A stretch of 64,000 nucleotides of DNA from Actinoallomurus purpureus (GCF_024055795.1 NZ_JAMXMY010000026.1:1-64000); one strand, 5' to 3'; positions 1 through 9,582 are shown, counted from the stretch's first letter. Program-made: numbers and translations. The notes: generated by a model from the sequence alone, not told the origin.

Positions 1-1
1 C

Positions 2-108
2 GGGACGGTGTGTGTGGCGGGCTCGCTCAGTGGGTGGGCGATCACGGACTTCCAACCGGTAGCGATGATCCCGTCCGGAACCAAGCTCACGGCGTTCCAC
101 AGCGACAA

Positions 109-118
<10 letters not shown>
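2..118 (+). pseudogene. C-terminal fragment of a zinc-type alcohol dehydrogenase/quinone oxidoreductase
   Basis: The plus-strand frame from base 2 reads GTVCVAGSLSGWAITDF, then PVAMIPSGTKLTAFHS. This resembles the C-terminal Rossmann part of zinc-type alcohol dehydrogenase/quinone oxidoreductase proteins (glycine-rich strand, then an IPSG-x-LT-x-FHS segment). The usual last 40 or so residues are missing: after about base 118 the frame runs into antisense livF and stops at 161-163. The gene enters from the left edge, so its N-terminus is outside the window. It looks like a gene cut at its 3' end by a rearrangement. The family call rests on recognised motif shape only. Confidence 0.5.
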
Positions 119-757
<639 letters not shown>

Positions 758-774
<17 letters not shown>

Positions 775-1567
775 CGCCGACCTCCTCTCTGGCCGCCTCG
801 ACCTCTGCCTCGTCGGCGTCCCGCCCGAGGTACGCCTCGATCACCGCCGGATCGCCCCGGACCTCCTCGGGCGGCCCGTCGGCGATCTCCCTGCCGAAGT
901 TGAGCACGACCACCCGGTCGGAGACCTCCATGACCAGGCCCATGTCGTGCTCGATGAGCGCGATCGCGATGCCGAGGTCGCGGATCCGCCGGATCAGGTC
1001 GAGTAGCTCGGTCTTCTCGCCGTGGTTGAGGCCGGCCGCGGGCTCGTCGAGCAGCAGCAGCTTCGGGCGGCGGGCCAGCGCGCGGGCGATCTCGACCCGG
1101 CGCTGCTCGCCGTACGGCAGGTACCGCACGAGCCCGGCGCGGTCGGCCCGCAGGCCGACGAAGTCGAGCCACTTGTCGGCCTCGTCGGTGCCCTCCCGCT
1201 CGCTGCGGCGGTACCGCGGCGTGTGCAGCAGTGCGTCGACGACCCGCTGCCGCAGCCACAGGTGCGTGCCGGCCCGTACGTTGTCGAGCACGGACATCTC
1301 GCCGAACACCCGCAGGTTCTGGAACGTCCGGGAGACGCCCTTCGCCGCGATCAGCGAGGGCCGCCGCCCGGTCACGTCCGCACCGTCGATCCGGATCCGG
1401 CCGGCGGTCGGCTTGTAGAACCCGGTGACGCAGTTGAACGCCGACGTCTTGCCCGCGCCGTTCGGGCCGATCACCGAGACGATCTCACCCGCGCCGACGC
1501 CGAACGTCAGGCCGTCCACGGCCAGCACGCCGCCGAAGGCCAGTCGCAGGTCCTCGACTTCCAGCAT
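758..1567 (-). CDS. livG: Amino acid ABC importer ATPase (LivG family)
   Basis: 269 residues from the ATG at 1567. I prefer this ATG to one nine codons upstream because GAGGGAG lies just before it and it overlaps the livM stop as TGATG. Walker A is GPNGAGKTS, the LivG-type signature is degenerate (YLPYGEQRRVEIARAL) and Walker B is LLLLDEPAAGLNH, followed by ALIEHDM. LivG pairs with LivF to drive LivH/LivM. The context (hydroxyproline epimerase and deaminase upstream) suggests the substrate is hydroxyproline or a related imino acid rather than leucine. Substrate is inference; family is secure. Confidence 0.9.
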
Positions 1568-2559
1568 CACCGCTCCCTCGATCGATGGGGCCACAGGCCC
1601 TGCGGCCGGGCGATCATCACGATGATCAGCAGGACGCCGAAGGCGAAGAACCGGTAGTCGGCCAGGCCCCGCAGCATCTCCGGCAGCAGACTGATCACGA
1701 TGGCGCCGAGCACCACGCCGGGCGTCGAGCCCATGCCGCCGAGCACGACCGCCATCAGCACGAGCGCCGACTGCAGGAACGTGAAGCTGGCCGGTGAGAT
1801 CGCCGACAGCTGGGCCGCGAACAGCACGCCGGCCAGGCCGCCCCAGACCGCGCCCGCGATGTAGGCGGCGAGCTTCACCTTGTAGGTGTTGATGCCCATC
1901 GCCTCGGCGGCGTCCTCGTCCTCGCGGACGAATCGCCAGGCCCGGCCGATGCGGGACCGGCCGAGCCGGGCGGCCATCAGCACCGCCACGGCGACGATCA
2001 GCAGCACCGCGTAGTAGAAGACCACCGGATCGGACGAGGCGTCCCCGAACAGGCCGGGGATGCCGTAGATGCCGGACGGGCCGCCGGTGATGCTCAGGTT
2101 GTTGGCCGTGATCCGGATGATCTCTCCGAACCCGAGCGTCACGATCGCCAGGTAGTCGCTGCGCAGCCGGAGCGTCGGCCCGCCGATGATCACGCCTGCC
2201 AGCACCGTCACGACGATCACCGCCGGGATGGTCGCCAGCAGTGGCAGCTTCAGCTCCGTGGACAGAACGCCGCTGGTGTAGGCGCCGACCGCGAAGAACG
2301 CGGCGTACCCGAGGTCGAGCAGACCGCAGTAGCCGACCACGATGTTCAGCCCGACGGCGAGCATGACGAAGACGACCGCGCTGGTCATCACGTCCATCGC
2401 GTACGGCGTGGCGATGATGAACGGCGCGAGCAGGCCGACCGCCAGGCCCGCCCAGCCAAGGTGCCGGCTCTCCAGGAAGCGCGTGACGAACGTCGGGCCC
2501 CGGCCCTTGACCGGCTTGACCGGCGGGTCCTGGACGGCGGCGCCGTTGCCCGCGCTCAC
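1567..2559 (-). CDS. livM: Amino acid ABC importer permease (LivM family)
   Basis: 330 residues from the GTG at 2559, which overlaps the livH stop as GTGA and is preceded by GGAGAGA. The frame is open far upstream, but that part is shadow sequence inside livH. About 8-9 hydrophobic segments are visible. The LivM hallmarks are VGLNIVVGYCGLLDLGYAAF near the first helices, LRLRSDYLAIVTLGFGEIIR in the middle, and the cytoplasmic loop with EDEDAAEAMGIN that contacts the ATPases. Forms the membrane pore with LivH. Confidence 0.92.
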   Translation of the reverse strand: MSAGNGAAVQDPPVKPVKGRGPTFVTRFLESRHLGWAGLAVGLLAPFIIATPYAMDVMTSAVVFVMLAVGLNIVVGYCGLLDLGYAAFFAVGAYTSGVLSTELKLPLLATIPAVIVVTVLAGVIIGGPTLRLRSDYLAIVTLGFGEIIRITANNLSITGGPSGIYGIPGLFGDASSDPVVFYYAVLLIVAVAVLMAARLGRSRIGRAWRFVREDEDAAEAMGINTYKVKLAAYIAGAVWGGLAGVLFAAQLSAISPASFTFLQSALVLMAVVLGGMGSTPGVVLGAIVISLLPEMLRGLADYRFFAFGVLLIIVMIARPQGLWPHRSRER

Positions 2560-3449
2560 ACTCTCTCCGTCACGCGTTCGCCGAGCAGGCCGGTGGGCCG
2601 CACGGTCAGGAACAGGATCAGGAAGCCGAACGCGAAGACGTCGCGCCACTGCCCGCCGACGAAGTGGGTGCCGAACGACTCCAGCAGGCCGAGCAGCAGA
2701 CCGCCGAGCATGGTGCCCGGGATGTTGCCGATGCCGCCGATGACTGCCGCGGTGAACGCCTTCAGCCCGATGATGAAGCCCATCAGGAAGTCGATCTTGC
2801 CGTAGTAGCCGCCGGCCATGACGCCCGCCGCCCCGGCGAGCGCCGAGCCGATGAAGAACGTCCGGGAGATCACCTTGTCCACGTCGATGCCCATGAGCAG
2901 GCACGCTTTGGGATCGAGCGCGATGGCCCGCATGGCGCGGCCCTGGCGGGTCCGGGTGATCAGTACGTTGAGCGCGACCATGAGGACGACGGAGACCGAC
3001 ATCAGGGCGATCTGCTGCCACGTGACACGCGCGCCCAGGACGTTCAGCGCCGTGCCGTCCAGCCGTACCGGGTAGACCTTCGGGTTGGGCCCGGCGACGA
3101 TGCGGGTGCCGTACTCCAGCGCGAACGACGCACCGACCGCCGTGAGCAGCAGGGACAGCCGGGGCGCGCCGCGCAGCGGGCGGTAGGCGATCCGCTCGAT
3201 GACGACGCCGGACAGGCCGGTCGCCACCATCGTGAGGATCAGCACGACGAACAGCGCGACGAGCGAGGAGGACTTCACCAGCCCGCCCATCGTGCCGAGC
3301 ATCGCGAACCCGCTGAACGCGCCGAGCATGTAGAGGTCGCCGTGGGCGAAGTTGAGCAGCTTGATGACGCCGTACACCATGCTGTAGCCCAGCGCGACCA
3401 GTGCGTAGAACGAGCCGACGAACAGCCCGTTCCAGATCAGCTGTGACAT
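2556..3449 (-). CDS. livH: Amino acid ABC importer permease (LivH family)
   Basis: 297 residues, the usual LivH length, with about 8 hydrophobic segments. Hallmarks are the N-terminal YALVALGYSMVYGVIKLLNF followed by AHGD, and the conserved loop RAIALDPKACLLMGID that docks on the ATPase pair. It begins 9 bases after the livK stop and its stop overlaps the livM start by four bases. Partner of LivM in the hydroxyproline-linked importer. Confidence 0.92.
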   Translation of the reverse strand: MSQLIWNGLFVGSFYALVALGYSMVYGVIKLLNFAHGDLYMLGAFSGFAMLGTMGGLVKSSSLVALFVVLILTMVATGLSGVVIERIAYRPLRGAPRLSLLLTAVGASFALEYGTRIVAGPNPKVYPVRLDGTALNVLGARVTWQQIALMSVSVVLMVALNVLITRTRQGRAMRAIALDPKACLLMGIDVDKVISRTFFIGSALAGAAGVMAGGYYGKIDFLMGFIIGLKAFTAAVIGGIGNIPGTMLGGLLLGLLESFGTHFVGGQWRDVFAFGFLILFLTVRPTGLLGERVTERV

Positions 3450-3458
3450 GTCAGGGGC

Positions 3459-4610
3459 CTACTTCAGCGCGTCCTGCAGGACGAACTTGCCGTTCTTGAC
3501 GACCAGGATCACGAAGCCGCCGCTCGTCAGCGTGTGCTGCGGGGTGAACTTCAGCGGGCCGGAGAACAGCTGCAGTCCGCTGATGCCCTCCAGCGCCGAG
3601 ACGAGCTTGTCGCCGTCGGTGCTCCCGGCCTTCTTGATGGCCTCGGCCGCGACGCGCACCGCGTCGTAGGACTGTGTGGAGTACGGCCCGGGCTCGGCGC
3701 CGAACTTCTGCTTGTAGGAGGCGATCCAGTTCTCCGCGCCCTGGATGGTGTCCGGGGTCTGGGTCATCGTGGCGTACGCGCCCTCGGCGGTCGACCCGCC
3801 GGCGATCTTTACGAGCTTGGCGTCCACCGAGCCGTCGCCGACCATGAACTTGCCCTTGTACCCGGCCTGCCGCAGCTGCCGCAGGATCAGGCCGCCCTCC
3901 TGGTAGTAGCCGGTCCAGTAGATGAAGTCCGGGTTCGAGCGCAGCACGTTGGTGATGTTCGCGGAGTAGTCGGACTCGCCGGGGGTGACCGCCTCCAGCG
4001 TCGCCTTGTCCGGGCCGCCGGGCTTGTCGAGTTCGGCGGCGGTGCGCACCGCGATGTCCTTGGAGTACGACGTGTTGTCGTGGACGACCGCGACCTTCTT
4101 GGCCCCGCTCTTGGTCACCCAGGCCATCGCGGCGGCGGCCTGCTGGTCGCCGGTGCCGTTGACGAAGAACACGTGCTTGAGCTTCTGGTCGACCAGCTCG
4201 GTCGAGTTGGCCGCCGGAATGATCATGGGGATCTTGCGGCGGTCGAAGACCGGCAGCGTGGGCAGGGTCGCGCCCGAGCAGTACCCGCCGACCGACACCG
4301 CGACGTTCGCGGCGACCAGCTTGTTCGCGGCGGCGACCGCCGTCTTCGGGTCGCACGCGTCGTCCTCGGCGCGCAGCTGCAGCTTGCGGCCGAGCACGCC
4401 GCCCTTCGCGTTGAGCTCGTCGATCGCCAACTGGGCGCCGTTCTTCATGTACGGGCCGATGTCGGCACTGCTGCCGGACAGCGGGATGTCCATCCCGAGC
4501 AGAATCGGGCCCTTGTCCTTCTTGCTGTCGCCGCCGAGCACACCCTGGCCACAGGCCGAGGCGGACAGAGCGGTCGCCGCCAGCGCGACGCCGAGCGCTG
4601 CTTTTCTCAT
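3459..4610 (-). CDS. livK: Amino acid ABC importer substrate-binding lipoprotein (LivK/Peripla_BP_6 type)
   Basis: 383 residues with a lipoprotein signal: MRKAALGVALAATALSASAC, with the lipobox cysteine at residue 20, so the mature protein would be anchored outside the membrane. The type I binding fold is clear: LLGMDIPLSGSSADIG at the start, then GGVLGRKLQL, VSVGGYCSGAT and the LRSNPDFIYWTGYYQEG hinge region. GGAG stands 6 bases before the ATG. Binds the imported amino acid and passes it to LivHM. The ligand is inferred from the neighbouring catabolic genes. Confidence 0.9.
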   Translation of the reverse strand: MRKAALGVALAATALSASACGQGVLGGDSKKDKGPILLGMDIPLSGSSADIGPYMKNGAQLAIDELNAKGGVLGRKLQLRAEDDACDPKTAVAAANKLVAANVAVSVGGYCSGATLPTLPVFDRRKIPMIIPAANSTELVDQKLKHVFFVNGTGDQQAAAAMAWVTKSGAKKVAVVHDNTSYSKDIAVRTAAELDKPGGPDKATLEAVTPGESDYSANITNVLRSNPDFIYWTGYYQEGGLILRQLRQAGYKGKFMVGDGSVDAKLVKIAGGSTAEGAYATMTQTPDTIQGAENWIASYKQKFGAEPGPYSTQSYDAVRVAAEAIKKAGSTDGDKLVSALEGISGLQLFSGPLKFTPQHTLTSGGFVILVVKNGKFVLQDALK

Positions 4611-4706
4611 GGAGATCTCCGATGGTGAACGACGGGATAGGAGGAGATGGCGGCGCGGCCGGGTGGCCGCGCCGCGTCGGGGACGGTCGGTCTCAGGAGT
4701 GGGGGA

Positions 4707-5711
4707 TCACAACAGGAACCCCTCCGGGAAGGGGTCGTCCGGGTCGAGCAGATACTGCGCGGTGCCGGTCACCCAGGCCCGGCCGGTGATCGCCGGGACG
4801 ATCGCGGGCCGCGAGCCGCCGACGGTCGTCTCCTCGGTGATCCGGCCGATGAACCGGCTGCCGATGAACGACTCGTTGACGAAATCCTGGCCGGGCGCCA
4901 GCTCGCCGCGCGCGTGCAGCTGGGCGAGCCGGGCCGAGGTGCCGGTGCCGCACGGCGAGCGGTCGAACCAGCCGGGGTGGATCGCCATCGCGTGCCGCGA
5001 GTGCTTCGCGTCCGAGCCCGGCGCGACGAACTGCACGTGGTGGCAGCCCGCGATCGCGGGGTTCTCCGGGTGCACCGGGCGGCGCTGCTCGTTGATCGCC
5101 TCCATCATCGCCAGCCCGGCGGCGAGGATGTCGTTCTTGCGGGCCCGGTCGAACGGCAGCCCGACCCGCTCGATCGGCAGGATCGCGTAGAAGTTGCCGC
5201 CGTAGGCCATGTCGTACGTGACGGGGCCGATCCCCGCCACCTCGACGCTCTGGTCGAGGGCGTCGACGAACGACGGGACGTTCTGGATGGTCACGCTCTC
5301 GGCCGCACCGTCGCGCACCGCGACCTCGGCGACGACGAGCCCGGCCGGGGTGTCCAGCCGGATCCTTGTCACCGGCTCGGTCACCTCCACCATCCCGGTC
5401 TCGACCAGCACGGTGGCGACCCCGATCGTGCCGTGCCCGCACATCGGCAGGCAGCCGGACACCTCGATGAACAGCACGCCGTAGTCGGCGTCCGGCCGGG
5501 TCGGCGGCTGAAGGATCGCGCCGCTCATCGACGCGTGCCCGCGCGGCTCGTACATCAGCAGGGTGCGGATGTGGTCGAGGTGCTCCATGAAGTGCGCGCG
5601 CCGCTCGAACATGGTCGCGCCCGGGATGACGCCGACTCCGCCGGTGATGACGCGGGTCGGCATCCCCTCGGTGTGCGAGTCCACGGCGTGGAAGACGTGC
5701 CTGCTACGCAT
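4707..5711 (-). CDS. 4-hydroxyproline 2-epimerase (proline racemase family)
   Basis: 334 residues. Proline racemase fold with both catalytic cysteines present: CLPMCGHGTIG (about residue 90) and DRSPCGTGTSA (about residue 250). Dehydratases of this family replace the second cysteine with threonine, so epimerase chemistry (trans-4-hydroxy-L-proline to cis-4-hydroxy-D-proline) is favoured over dehydration. The N-terminal HAVDSHTEGMPTRV motif is typical of the hydroxyproline branch. It overlaps the upstream deaminase gene by 8 bases and the importer follows. Its product would be the substrate of the dehydrogenase encoded at 6.7-9.6 kb. Confidence 0.88.
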   Translation of the reverse strand: MRSRHVFHAVDSHTEGMPTRVITGGVGVIPGATMFERRAHFMEHLDHIRTLLMYEPRGHASMSGAILQPPTRPDADYGVLFIEVSGCLPMCGHGTIGVATVLVETGMVEVTEPVTRIRLDTPAGLVVAEVAVRDGAAESVTIQNVPSFVDALDQSVEVAGIGPVTYDMAYGGNFYAILPIERVGLPFDRARKNDILAAGLAMMEAINEQRRPVHPENPAIAGCHHVQFVAPGSDAKHSRHAMAIHPGWFDRSPCGTGTSARLAQLHARGELAPGQDFVNESFIGSRFIGRITEETTVGGSRPAIVPAITGRAWVTGTAQYLLDPDDPFPEGFLL

Positions 5712-6600
5712 TGCTCTCCAGGTGCGCGGCGGCCTCCGTGGCGGCCCGCACGGTCGCGGCCTGGTCGCCGGTCAGCGGCAGGCGGGGCGGGCGGCACGGC
5801 CCGCCGTACCCGCCCATGACGTCCATGGACAGCTTGATGGCCTGGACGAACTCCGTCCGGGAGTCCCAGCGCAGCAGGGGGTGCAGCGCCCGGTAGAGGG
5901 GCAGCGCCCGGTCGAGGTCGCCGGCGACGGCCGCCCGGTACAGCGCGACGCTCGCCTTCGGCAGGGCGTTCGGGTACCCGGCGATCCAGCCCTTGGCGCC
6001 GGCGATGGCCAGCTCGAGGAGCACGTCGTCCGCGCCGATCAGCAGGTCGAGCTCGGGGGCGAGCTCGGCGATCCGGTAGGCGCGGCGCACGTCGCCGCTG
6101 AACTCCTTGACCGCGACGATGTGGCCGGCCTCGTGCAGGCGGGCCAGCAGCTCCGGGGTGAGATCCACCTTGGTGTCGTACGGGTTGTTGTACGCGACGA
6201 TCGGCAGCCCCGCCTTGGCCACCTCGGCGTAGTGCGCCTCGACGATCCGGTCGTCGGCGCGGTAGGCGTTCGGCGGGAGGAGCAGCACCGCGCCCGCGCC
6301 CGCATCGGCGGCCTGCTCGGCCCAGCGCCGCGACTCGGCGGAGCCGTACGCCGCGACGCCCGGGACGACACGGTCGCCGCCGATCGCCTCCACCGCGGTC
6401 CGCACGACCTGCGCCCGCTCCTCGGCGGTGAGGTTCTGGTACTCGCCGAGCGAGCCGTTGGGGCACACGCCGTCGCAACCGGCGTCGACCAGCGCGCGGA
6501 CGTGCTGGGCGTACCGGTCGAAGTCGACCGACAGGTCCTCTCGCAGCGGCAGCGCGGTGGCGACCAAGATGCCGTGCCAGGGCTTACGGGGGGCACTCAT
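5704..6600 (-). CDS. Pyrroline-4-hydroxy-2-carboxylate deaminase-like protein (DapA/NAL family)
   Basis: 298 residues from the ATG at 6600, chosen over one nine codons upstream because GGGAG sits 7 bases before it. Class I aldolase-type barrel: the Schiff-base lysine is in VAVKEFSGD, the catalytic tyrosine in VAYNNPY, and the substrate loop is NGSLGEYQNL. In hydroxyproline catabolism a DapA-family enzyme deaminates pyrroline-4-hydroxy-2-carboxylate to alpha-ketoglutarate semialdehyde, which fits the epimerase next to it and the dehydrogenase operon upstream. The semialdehyde dehydrogenase needed next is not in the window. It may have been lost at, or lie beyond, the left-edge junction. Confidence 0.8.
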   Translation of the reverse strand: MSAPRKPWHGILVATALPLREDLSVDFDRYAQHVRALVDAGCDGVCPNGSLGEYQNLTAEERAQVVRTAVEAIGGDRVVPGVAAYGSAESRRWAEQAADAGAGAVLLLPPNAYRADDRIVEAHYAEVAKAGLPIVAYNNPYDTKVDLTPELLARLHEAGHIVAVKEFSGDVRRAYRIAELAPELDLLIGADDVLLELAIAGAKGWIAGYPNALPKASVALYRAAVAGDLDRALPLYRALHPLLRWDSRTEFVQAIKLSMDVMGGYGGPCRPPRLPLTGDQAATVRAATEAAAHLESNA

Positions 6601-6620
6601 GTGGATCTCCCTGATGCGAT

Positions 6621-6632
6621 GTGACATTTCAC
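6621..6632 (-). promoter_or_regulatory. Candidate operator of the importer/deaminase operon
   Basis: GTGACATTTCAC, an imperfect palindrome (GTGA-N4-TCAC), lies 20 bases upstream of the deaminase ATG. The same motif in the extended form ATGTGACATTTyAC stands before the dehydrogenase operon at 9583-9594. Size and shape suit a GntR-type regulator, but no regulator gene lies next to it. Confidence 0.55.
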
Positions 6633-6682
6633 GTTGGACCGGGCATGACCGTCAAGATGTGGCGAGACTCGTGACAGGTCCG

Positions 6683-8194
6683 TTATGCCGGGTTAATCGG
6701 ATGGTTCCCGTCCCGGGGCCGTACGGCACCCTCAGGGCCGGCCCTGAGGGTGCCGTCGCGTGGACGTACGGGTCGGCCGCCCGCGCCGTCACGCGGCCGT
6801 ACGGGCGGGTCCTGCGCGACCTCATGTGGGCGTACGGGCGCGTCGTCCGCCAGGTCGCGGAGGCGTACGGGCTGGGCGATCGGCCGCCGCGCCGTACCGA
6901 GCAGGTCGTCGGGGCCCGGCGACCGCCCGCAGGCCGAGGCGGCGAGCCAGGACGTCGCGTAGCCGCACACCCGGCCCTGGCACCAGCCCATGCCCGCCCG
7001 GCTGAGCAGCTTGGCCGAGCGCGGATCGGTGGCGCCCAGCCCGGCCGCCTCGGCGATCCGCCCGCGCGTGACCTCCTCGCAGCGGCAGACGATCGTGTCG
7101 TCCCGCAGCCGGTCCATCCAGCCGGGATGGACCGGATACGCCCGGTGCATGGCCTCGGCGAACGCCCGCAGCCGCCGCCGTCGCGCCACCAGGCGCCGTA
7201 CGCCGGCCGGATCCGCCGCGATCCCGCCGAGCGCCTCGGCGGCGGCCAGCCCCGCCAGCTCCCCCTCGACCAGCGACAGCTGGGCGCCGCCGACGCCGGT
7301 CGTCTCCCCCGCCGCGTACACGCCGGGCACGCTGGTGCGCTGCGCGGCGTCGGCCACGACGACGAGGCTGCCGTCGGCGTCCATCCGGGTGGCGCAGCCG
7401 AGTTGCACGGGGATCTCCAGCTGCGGAGTGAAGCCGTAGCCGACGGCGACCGTGTCGCACACGATCACACGCTCGCGCACCGAAGCCCCGTCGCGGTCGA
7501 GCCGGGCGACGGTGACCGCCTCGACCCGGCCGTCCCCATGCGCCGCGACCACGGCGTGGCCCGTGCGGTACGGGATCCGGTACCGCACCAGCAGGGCGGC
7601 GTAGCCGACGGCCTCCCGCAGCTTGTCCGCGTGCCCCGCGACCCGGCGGGCGAACCCGTACGGCCGGTTGCCCTCGAAGACGCCCGCGACCGTGGCGCCG
7701 GCCCCGGCCAGGCCGGTGGCGACCGGGAGCAGGAACGGCCCCGTCCCCGCCACGACGACCCGCTCGCCCGCCGTCACGCGGTCGCCCTTCAGCAGCGCCT
7801 GCGCGCCGCCCGCGGTCAGGACGCCGGGCAGGTCCCAGCCGGGGAACGGCAGCGACCGGTCGTGAGCGCCGGTCGCGACGATGACCGTTCGCGCGTCGAT
7901 CCGCACCGGCCGTTCGTCGCGGTCCCCCGCGAGCGCGTGCACGGTGAAGCCGTCCTCTACGTTCCAGACCCGGTGACCCGGCAGGTACGTCAACCGGTCC
8001 AGCGCGTCCCGCAACCGGACGAACGCGTCCCACCCGTGGTGCAGCGCGCCCGTCTCGGCCGCGTGGTGCCGGTAGTACTGCCCGCCCGGCCGCCGGCCCG
8101 CGTCGACCAGGGCGACGTCCAGCCCGGCCGTCGCCGCCGTCACCGCCGCGGCCAGGCCCGCCGGCCCGGCGCCGATCACCACCACGTCACGCAT
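6683..8194 (-). CDS. D-hydroxyproline dehydrogenase large FAD/NAD(P)-binding subunit
   Basis: 503 residues from the ATG at 8194, which overlaps the small-subunit stop by 8 bases. The N-terminal dinucleotide motif is DVVVIGAGPAGLAAAV, a second one is VVVAGTGPFLLPVA, and a late region reads GVYAAGETTGVGG. A BFD-like cysteine cluster follows: VCRCEEVTRGRI, then GWCQGRVCG. This layout matches the alpha subunit of multi-subunit amine dehydrogenases (OoxA/HcnB/SoxA-like). The last 60 or so residues are odd: an 11-residue repeat of the type PVRPRDGAGGR, encoded by 33-base DNA repeats, plus a segment encoded by a 34-base perfect palindrome. That tail is probably dispensable and variable. Confidence 0.85.
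   Translation of the reverse strand: MRDVVVIGAGPAGLAAAVTAATAGLDVALVDAGRRPGGQYYRHHAAETGALHHGWDAFVRLRDALDRLTYLPGHRVWNVEDGFTVHALAGDRDERPVRIDARTVIVATGAHDRSLPFPGWDLPGVLTAGGAQALLKGDRVTAGERVVVAGTGPFLLPVATGLAGAGATVAGVFEGNRPYGFARRVAGHADKLREAVGYAALLVRYRIPYRTGHAVVAAHGDGRVEAVTVARLDRDGASVRERVIVCDTVAVGYGFTPQLEIPVQLGCATRMDADGSLVVVADAAQRTSVPGVYAAGETTGVGGAQLSLVEGELAGLAAAEALGGIAADPAGVRRLVARRRRLRAFAEAMHRAYPVHPGWMDRLRDDTIVCRCEEVTRGRIAEAAGLGATDPRSAKLLSRAGMGWCQGRVCGYATSWLAASACGRSPGPDDLLGTARRPIAQPVRLRDLADDAPVRPHEVAQDPPVRPRDGAGGRPVRPRDGTLRAGPEGAVRPRDGNHPINPA
6723..6756. repeat. 34-base perfect palindrome inside the 3' end of the dehydrogenase large-subunit gene
   Basis: Reading outward from the centre between 6739 and 6740, 17 bases on each side pair without a mismatch (core CTCAGGGCC/GGCCCTGAG). 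It lies 40 bases before the stop codon of the minus-strand gene, between two operons on the same strand, so in RNA it would form a very stable hairpin suitable as a terminator or decay barrier. Confidence 0.8.
6760..6880. repeat. 33-base tandem repeats with a GTACGGGCG core
   Basis: TACGGG cores recur at 6767, 6800, 6833 and 6866, an exact 33-base period in frame with the gene. On the minus strand each unit encodes about 11 residues (PVRPHEV..., PVRPRDG...). The same core with a 31-base period recurs at 48028-48151, again at a gene 3' end. Confidence 0.75.
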
Positions 8195-8438
8195 CGGGGC
8201 CACCGCCCTGCACGACGTCTCCCGGTCGCGCCTCGACCATGCACGCCCGAAGCGACGGGCGGCCGTTGACGGTGATGAGGCAGTCGAAGCACACGCCGAT
8301 CCCGCAGAACAGCCCACGCGGCCGTCCGCCGAACCGGGTCGTCCGCCAGGACCTGATGCCGGCGGCGGTCAGGGCGGCGCCGATGCTCTGGCCCGGTTCG
8401 AACGGCACCGGCCGGCCCTCGAAAACGATCTGACTCAT
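8187..8438 (-). CDS. D-hydroxyproline dehydrogenase 2Fe-2S small subunit
   Basis: 83 residues from the ATG at 8438, which overlaps the oxidase-subunit stop as ATGA. Plant-type ferredoxin fold with four cluster cysteines in FCGIGVCFDC and a fourth in SLRAC. It begins MSQIVFEGRPVPFEPGQS, typical of the small ferredoxin-like subunit that sits between the two flavin subunits in SoxA/HcnA-type dehydrogenases. Too small to act alone; it carries electrons within the complex. Confidence 0.87.
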   Translation of the reverse strand: MSQIVFEGRPVPFEPGQSIGAALTAAGIRSWRTTRFGGRPRGLFCGIGVCFDCLITVNGRPSLRACMVEARPGDVVQGGGPDA

Positions 8439-9577
8439 GGCTGCTCCGGGAAGCGGTCGGGGCGGAACGGTCCGAGGTCGAGGTCCGGCCGCGCGCCGGT
8501 GAGGGACTGGGCGAGCAGGTGACCGGTCGCCGCCGCCAGGCCGATCCCGGCGCCCTCGTGACCGCACGCGTGCAGCAGCCCCTCGGCGCGCGGGTCGGGA
8601 CCGATGACCGGCAGGTGGTCGGGGCAGTACGGCCGGAATCCGCAGTAGGCGCGGATCGCCGCGACGTCAGCGAGCGCGGGGAACAGCCGGATCGCCTGGC
8701 GGGCCAGCCGCCGCAGCGCCGGCAGCGACAGCGTCCGGTCGAAGCCGACCCGCTCCCTGCTGGCGCCGATCAGGATCGTCCCGGACGGGGTGCCCTCGAC
8801 GACCGCGGAGGACTCCAGCCCCTCGTCGTCGCTGGCGACGTCGGCGACGTACTCCGCCGCGTACACCTTGTGCCGGATCAGCGACGGCAGCGGCTCGGTG
8901 ACGAGGATGAACCCCCGGCGCGGCAGGATCGGGACGGTGACGCCGGCGAGCGCCGCGACCTCCCCGCCCCAGGTGCCCGCCGCGTTCACGACCGCCCCGG
9001 CCGGGAGGTCTCCCCGGTCGGTGCGCACGCCCGTGACCCGGTCGCCGCTCCGCAGCATCCCGGTGACGGTGACGCCCGTACGGACCTCGGCCTTCGACGC
9101 GCGCAGCAGATGCGCGGCGGCCAGCATCGGCTGGACCTGCGCGTCCTGCGGATAGAACATCCCGCCCGCGAGGTCCGGTGCCAGGTGCGGCTCGTAGCCG
9201 GGAAGCCCGGACGCGGGCACGGCGACCGCGTCGACGCCCGCGGCACGCTGGCGCACGGCCAGCTCCTCCAGCCCGGCCGCGCCCTCCTCGGTCTCGGCGA
9301 CCACGAGGCCGCCCTTGGTCTCGTACTCGAAGGCCGCGCCGAGCCCGTCCTCGGCGGCCAGCTCCGTCCATCGTGCCGAGGAGAACAGCGCGAGCTCGAG
9401 CTCCGGTCCGGGCTCCTTGTCGGAGACGAGAAGGTTGCCCTCCCCCGCGCCGGTGGTGCCGCCCGCCACCGCGCCGCGCTCGATCACGGTCACCGTCAGC
9501 CCGGCCCGCGCGGCGTAGTACGCGCAGGCGGCTCCGACGACACCGCCGCCGACGACCACCACGTCAGTGCTGCTCAC
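8435..9577 (-). CDS. D-hydroxyproline dehydrogenase catalytic subunit (DAO/glycine-oxidase family)
   Basis: 380 residues from a GTG at 9577. The FAD motif DVVVVGGGVVGAACAYYAAR begins at residue 5. The DAO-family C-terminal motif GHEGAGIGLAAATG is also present. It would oxidise cis-4-hydroxy-D-proline to the pyrroline, passing electrons through the 2Fe-2S subunit. No good ribosome site precedes the GTG and the candidate operator ends only 6 bases before it, so translation may be leaderless. First gene of the three-subunit operon; all three genes overlap and are probably coupled. Confidence 0.85.
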   Translation of the reverse strand: MSSTDVVVVGGGVVGAACAYYAARAGLTVTVIERGAVAGGTTGAGEGNLLVSDKEPGPELELALFSSARWTELAAEDGLGAAFEYETKGGLVVAETEEGAAGLEELAVRQRAAGVDAVAVPASGLPGYEPHLAPDLAGGMFYPQDAQVQPMLAAAHLLRASKAEVRTGVTVTGMLRSGDRVTGVRTDRGDLPAGAVVNAAGTWGGEVAALAGVTVPILPRRGFILVTEPLPSLIRHKVYAAEYVADVASDDEGLESSAVVEGTPSGTILIGASRERVGFDRTLSLPALRRLARQAIRLFPALADVAAIRAYCGFRPYCPDHLPVIGPDPRAEGLLHACGHEGAGIGLAAATGHLLAQSLTGARPDLDLGPFRPDRFPEQP

Positions 9578-9582
9578 GAGCA

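Noticed and set aside
1022-1657. Plus-strand frame opposite livG
   Set aside because: Antisense shadow without domain content.
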